Source: Chloroflexota bacterium | GTDB lineage: Bacteria > Chloroflexota > Ktedonobacteria > Ktedonobacterales > Ktedonobacteraceae | Reading direction: 5' to 3' | NCBI GenBank assembly: GCA_005881495.1 | Contig: VBHI01000093.1 | Coordinates: 1 to 21,669 of the forward strand | Length of the DNA stretch: 21,669 nucleotides | Shown: positions 18,094-21,669 of the stretch, one piece after another | Layout: each line of letters starts with the position of its first letter | Position numbering within the stretch: position 1 is the stretch's first letter | The notes under the pieces: model-generated | Databases searched by the model: none | What the model saw: the letters and a program-made list of their open reading frames with translations, nothing else | Told to the model about the DNA's origin: nothing | Position numbers and translations under genes: made by a program

Positions 18094-20031
18094 CTAGACT
18101 TCAATGTTGCCTGGTATCTGCTGAATCTGGATAATCACGAACTCGGCTGGTTTCAACGGTGCGAAGCCGACGACGATATTGACAATACCCAAATCGCGGT
18201 CGTTCTGGGTGGTCGTCTCGCTATCACACTTGACGAAGTAAGCTTGGCGTGGTGTTGTGCCCTGGAACGCGCCTTGGCGGAACAGGTTGTGCATGAACGC
18301 ACCGACATTCAGGCGAATTTGGGCCCATAGCGGCTCATCATTCGGCTCGAAGACCACCCATTTCGTGCCTCGGAAGAGGCTCTCCTCAATGTAGAGGGCC
18401 AGGCGGCGGATGGGGATGTATTTGTACGGGTCCCCGGCAACGTCACTGCCCAATAATGTACGACTACCCCAGGACACCGGCCCGTAAGCAGGGAAAACGC
18501 GCAGGCAATTCACACCTTGAGGGTTGAGGATGCCGTTTTCGGCGTCTGTCAGGAGGTACTCGAGGCCCTGTACTCCCACCAGTGATGCCTCTGTTCCTGC
18601 TGGCGCCTTCCACACACCGCGTGCGCTGTCTATGCGGGCATAGACACCTGCGATCGTGCCACCTGGCGCACAAGTCCGCAGCGAACCCGGATTCAATGGG
18701 TCAGAAACCATGATCCAGGGATAGTAGATGGCAGCATAGGTTGTCTTGGGAATAATATTCCCTGCAGTGGTATCGACAATGTCTTTGTACATATCATTTG
18801 GCCCAAGGACCGGTGGCGTTGCGTTATGTGGCGCATCAACGATGAGGAAGGCTAGCCGTTCCTGACAGTATGCCGCGGCATCCGCTAAGACGCCAACATC
18901 GGTAATACCTGGCAAACAGAGTAAGTTGAACAGGTCAACAGATTCAAGCGCATAGATGCCTTCGCGCTTAGCACGATCGGCTATGAAGCGGTTGTACTCT
19001 TCTCCTGCTGTAAATAGCGCTCCTGCTCCACCTTGTAATAAAAAGGTGTTCGGCGTAGTTATAGTGGCTTCATCTAAAAGATGAAGCGCTGTCGCAATGC
19101 TGTGCTCTAATGTCGCTCTTACCGTTACAGACGAACCGGTACCCAGTGTCCCCGAAGTGAGCTTGAGCGTATTGCCACCTTCGACCGTGCAAGTGAAGTT
19201 CTGGTATGCAGGATTGGCAGGCTTGAGGGCACGTACAGCAGTTCGGATACGAGTAGCGATAACACCCAGTTTGGCCGCTACATTACTGCCAGAAGCAGCC
19301 GTATTACCTAGATTGATTGTATCAAGACTAGAACCGTCAAGGCTAATGCGTAAGCTGTTAGACTCTGCACTTGGCAGATCAGTGATATCGCTTGCCTGAA
19401 TCGTGCCACTAGTCAGAGACCCCTGATCTACTGTTTGGACGGGGAGCAACGCAGTGGAACTATGAACCAGGTCTTTAACTGTTGCGATCTGTGAAGTACC
19501 GTTGACCGTTGTCTCTACATAACCTAGACCTGGGCTTGGTGGTGGATTTACCATGGTGAGGTTGGGAAAAGTCTCAACTATCTTGTCTGCCGGGTTGTTT
19601 TTGGCAGTACTGATAAATGTGAGTTTAAAGGCATTGGGTGATGTAGCATCAACGAGCACTTGTATCGCTCTGTCTGATTCACCGCGCTTCACAGAATCAA
19701 TCTGCAATAGATTCTTTGGTGTGGCTTCAGTATCTTGTAGAGTAACAGTGTCAGGTGTGGTGCCTTGACTGATGAGCCGTATGATCCATGCCTCGCTCCC
19801 ACCATTAAGAAAGAACTGGCGCACGGCATAGCTCATTTCGGAGTAGGAGACCAGGCTGCCAAAGCTGCGCTCGTAGTCAGCAAAGCTGAGTACGCGCGTT
19901 GCCACATTAACGTCGCCGGTCTTTGCCAGTCCCGCGAAGGCAGTAACAGAGGTGCTGACTCCCGTGATGGTATGAACACCACTGGGGATTTCTTCGATGT
20001 AGACGCCTGGATACGTGGGTGTGATTGGCAT
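18094..20031 (-). CDS. Contractile sheath protein
   Basis: 645 residues. The start MPITPTYPGVYIEEIPSG, then VSTSVTAFAGLAKTGDV and the SFADYERSFG block are hallmarks of phage-type sheath proteins. The C-terminal domain is also classic: PAYGPVSWGSRTLLG, YKYIPIRRLALYIEESLFRG and VVGFAPLKPAEFVIIQIQQI. It forms the contractile outer layer around the tube. Residues about 120-340 are a large, Thr/Ser-rich insertion, probably the surface-exposed domain. It is the only sheath gene here, against three in Afp and PVC. A clear GGAGG lies at 20041-20045, nine bases upstream of the ATG. Confidence 0.97.
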   Translation of the reverse strand: MPITPTYPGVYIEEIPSGVHTITGVSTSVTAFAGLAKTGDVNVATRVLSFADYERSFGSLVSYSEMSYAVRQFFLNGGSEAWIIRLISQGTTPDTVTLQDTEATPKNLLQIDSVKRGESDRAIQVLVDATSPNAFKLTFISTAKNNPADKIVETFPNLTMVNPPPSPGLGYVETTVNGTSQIATVKDLVHSSTALLPVQTVDQGSLTSGTIQASDITDLPSAESNSLRISLDGSSLDTINLGNTAASGSNVAAKLGVIATRIRTAVRALKPANPAYQNFTCTVEGGNTLKLTSGTLGTGSSVTVRATLEHSIATALHLLDEATITTPNTFLLQGGAGALFTAGEEYNRFIADRAKREGIYALESVDLFNLLCLPGITDVGVLADAAAYCQERLAFLIVDAPHNATPPVLGPNDMYKDIVDTTAGNIIPKTTYAAIYYPWIMVSDPLNPGSLRTCAPGGTIAGVYARIDSARGVWKAPAGTEASLVGVQGLEYLLTDAENGILNPQGVNCLRVFPAYGPVSWGSRTLLGSDVAGDPYKYIPIRRLALYIEESLFRGTKWVVFEPNDEPLWAQIRLNVGAFMHNLFRQGAFQGTTPRQAYFVKCDSETTTQNDRDLGIVNIVVGFAPLKPAEFVIIQIQQIPGNIEV

Positions 20032-20071
20032 GAAAGAAAACCTCCGTTCTCAAATCGCCATTTTCGATAGT

Positions 20072-20104
20072 TCAGCGGTCTGCTGCGTTGTCCATCCACT
20101 CCAT
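20072..20104 (-). other. Possible 10-residue leader ORF before the sheath gene
   Basis: In the 85-base gap between the 93-residue gene and the sheath, ATG at 20104 is preceded, 8 bases away, by AGGAGG (20113-20118, overlapping the TAG of the gene upstream) and followed by nine codons and a TGA. The peptide would be MEWMDNAADR. It ends about 40 bases before the sheath ATG. It may be a relay for translation or chance; no match to a known leader. Confidence 0.25.
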
Positions 20105-20116
20105 CAATTATGCCTC

Positions 20117-20398
20117 CTATGTAGTGTCGGACTCGCCATTACTCAAAAAACAATCTTTGATAAAAACACGCAGGTTCGATCCCCCCTGTACGTAGGCTTC
20201 TCGGCCACTGGGCATGTGACGTATCAAGCAGCGCTCTACCGCTGTATCCTTATCTCGTGAAATACGCAGAAGAAAGCTGCCGTCGCTCAACTGTACTTCT
20301 TCACTTGTATCAACTCGCACCACCTTCAACTGCGTCGCGTTCGTCAGTGGATCATGCCAGAACCAGACAATGATGGAGAATGTGTCACTGCTGCTCAT
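20117..20398 (-). CDS. Small protein of unknown function at the head of the operon (93 aa)
   Basis: I do not recognise a named family. The chain begins MSSSDTFSIIVWFWHDPLTN, then TQLKVVRVDTSEEVQLSDGS and FLLRISRDKDTAVERCLIRH, and ends REAYVQGGSNLRVFIKDCFL. It looks like a mostly beta protein with amphipathic strands, no signal peptide and no membrane segment. The reading frame is well formed, and the gene lies first behind the putative SARP-controlled promoter, directly before the sheath. A chaperone or control role is conceivable but nothing in the sequence shows it. The ribosome binding site is weak (CCAGG). Confidence 0.7.
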   Translation of the reverse strand: MSSSDTFSIIVWFWHDPLTNATQLKVVRVDTSEEVQLSDGSFLLRISRDKDTAVERCLIRHMPSGREAYVQGGSNLRVFIKDCFLSNGESDTT

Positions 20399-20496
20399 TG
20401 CCTGGTTGCCCGGATGTTGTGGTAGAGCATATGAACAAGAGGTACCATTTCCATGCCTTTCCGTGTTTCGCGGACACCTACACCTCAGTGGAGCTT

Positions 20497-20539
20497 AGCA
20501 TAAGAGGCTCTATTTCCGCTCTATTTCCGCTCTATTTTC
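20497..20539 (-). promoter_or_regulatory. Putative SARP operator: three 11-bp direct repeats plus -10 candidate
   Basis: On the minus strand GAAAATAGAGC (20539-20529), GGAAATAGAGC (20528-20518) and GGAAATAGAGC (20517-20507) are spaced at exactly 11 bp. SARP proteins bind direct heptamer repeats set 11 bp apart, the last about 8 bp from the -10. Taking GGAAATA as the heptamer, the last copy ends 8 bp before TATGCT (20502-20497), a fair -10. The choice of heptamer phase is mine. It stands in a 144-base gap between the SARP gene stop and the first operon gene, leaving a leader of about 90 bases. Confidence 0.6.
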
Positions 20540-20542
20540 TTT

Positions 20543-21669
20543 TCACTCACCAGGAAATTTCTCGCCAGGGGAAAGATCAGCGGAGTTCAGGATGGCCTGT
20601 AATACACTCATCGTTTCAGGCATAGGTGCTACACCTAATTCTTTGGACAGGATGCGTTCGCAGCGATAATATTGTTGTAGTGTCTCAGACCGCCGCCCCT
20701 GGGCTACATATATACTCATGAGTTGCCGGTGTGCCGCCTCGTCACAGCGATCCTCCCTGAGAATAGCGTTGGTCCACTTCACGGCATCCTCATACTGCCT
20801 CATCTCCTGATAGTATTCAGCAAGTGTACGACACATGGCACAATAGATGTCTTTCAGGTATTCCCGCCGCGTGAACGACCAATCGGCATACATATCCTCG
20901 ACTAAAAATGGGCCGCTACACAAATTGCAGGCTCTCTCATAGAGCGCCATTGACTCACTTCCGCTGGCCTGTCGACCAGCTTGCCACAAGAACAGAAACT
21001 CTTCTACATCAGTTTGGACCGCCACTGATGGATTAAACTGGTAGAACCCATCTTTATAGAGAATATATCCTTCACCCGGCCCGCAGTGGCAATCACCATT
21101 GAGCGAACGGCGCGCTGAGCTGACTGCTACCTGTAACTTGCGGCGGGCTATTTCTGGCGTATCTTGATGCCACAATGCATCCATAAGCCTATCCACGGAT
21201 GCACGATTTCCTACCTGCGCTACCAGGTAGCGTATAATTGCTTGTCCACTGCGACTATGACAAAGCATGATTGGTTGATCAAACCGCTTGACCTCAAAGT
21301 GCCCAAAGCAGGTAATGTACAGGTTAGGGAGAGAGCCACCCGCATTATGGAGAAATTCTGGCGTTGAGGGCTTAGCAATGCTGAAATTCGAGTGTTTATG
21401 ATCATCTGATAATAGATGGAGATGCGCTTGGGGCTGTTGTAACTGATTAATAGGGAGTTGAGACGGCTGAGGCTGTAGATGAGATTGTGCTACTTGATTG
21501 GCCTTCTCACCCAAAGCTGGTAGCAGCTTTTCAATAGCAACCAAACAGGTTTGGCGTTCACTATCGGCCTCAGCAAAGCGTTTACTCGCTGCATGAAGCG
21601 ATAGTTGCGCTTGCCAGTAACTGGTGTGACTTTGTAAAAATGCATCGATCTCGACGGCCAGGTGCATCT
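20543..21669 (-). CDS. SARP/BTAD-type transcriptional regulator (5'-partial at window edge)
   Basis: At least 374 residues are visible; the frame remains open at the right edge, so the true start is probably outside. Residues about 113-205 (counted from the first Met visible) form a winged-helix DNA-binding domain with LYITCFGHFEVKRFDQPIML and RKLQVAVSSARRSLNG. Residues about 215-370 are a bacterial transcriptional activator domain made of TPR-like helices: FLVEDMYADWSFTRREYLKD, YQEMRQYEDAVKWTNAILRE and EAAHRQLMSIYVAQGRRSET. SARP regulators usually control clusters beside them. The visible N-terminal 110 residues are helical, with a Gln-rich stretch. Its gene ends 144 bases before the eCIS operon, which makes it the likely activator. 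Confidence 0.87.
   Translation of the reverse strand, partial: MHLAVEIDAFLQSHTSYWQAQLSLHAASKRFAEADSERQTCLVAIEKLLPALGEKANQVAQSHLQPQPSQLPINQLQQPQAHLHLLSDDHKHSNFSIAKPSTPEFLHNAGGSLPNLYITCFGHFEVKRFDQPIMLCHSRSGQAIIRYLVAQVGNRASVDRLMDALWHQDTPEIARRKLQVAVSSARRSLNGDCHCGPGEGYILYKDGFYQFNPSVAVQTDVEEFLFLWQAGRQASGSESMALYERACNLCSGPFLVEDMYADWSFTRREYLKDIYCAMCRTLAEYYQEMRQYEDAVKWTNAILREDRCDEAAHRQLMSIYVAQGRRSETLQQYYRCERILSKELGVAPMPETMSVLQAILNSADLSPGEKFPGE

Overview
The window is one compact, entirely minus-strand operon for a contractile phage-tail-like particle of the extracellular contractile injection system (eCIS) type, led by a SARP/BTAD-type regulator. Transcription runs from high to low coordinates. There are no phage head, terminase, portal, integrase, lysis or replication genes, so this is a dedicated injection system and not a prophage. 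Gene content (single sheath, separate hub and spike-base genes, two baseplate-J paralogues, DUF4255 cap, AAA ATPase, DUF4157 proteins), moderate GC and the SARP regulator suggest a filamentous soil bacterium. Chloroflexota of the Ktedonobacteria type is my best guess, by recall of similar proteins only; an actinobacterium is the alternative.

Layout in transcription order: (1) 21669-20543, 3' part of a SARP-like regulator, running off the right edge. (2) 20542-20399, a gap with three direct repeats at an exact 11-bp period followed by a possible -10, which is the architecture of a SARP operator. (3) 20398-17552, a small unknown protein, the sheath and the inner tube. (4) 17548-14659, a T4-type baseplate protein with two CPxC pairs, a proline-rich linker protein and the DUF4255 (Afp16/Pvc16-like) cap. 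(5) 14662-12378, an Afp15-like AAA+ ATPase and an 86-residue conserved protein. (6) 12381-9527, two DUF4157 proteins with near-identical N-terminal halves and unrelated C-terminal halves, candidate cargo. (7) 9454-6320, CIS tube-initiator protein, LysM/tail-X protein, gpD-like hub, gpV-like spike base, PAAR-like tip and gp25-like wedge. (8) 6342-1, two large baseplate-J proteins and the N-terminal 411 residues of a P2 gpI-like tail protein, cut by the left edge. Tape measure and tail fibre genes are not in the window.

Most neighbours touch or overlap by 1-4 bases (ATGA, TAATG or TGATG), implying one translationally coupled transcript. Three places break the pattern. The gpV-like gene has lost about 30 codons and its frame in the middle of its OB fold. 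The gp25-like gene lacks its expected last strands and overlaps the next gene by 23 bases. Between the second baseplate-J gene and the tail protein lies a 74-bp step made of a diverged copy of the downstream gene start plus a perfect palindrome. A related palindrome and 30-bp tandem repeats sit in frame in the T4-type baseplate gene. The locus may therefore be under decay or remodelling by small repeats, although every other gene is intact.
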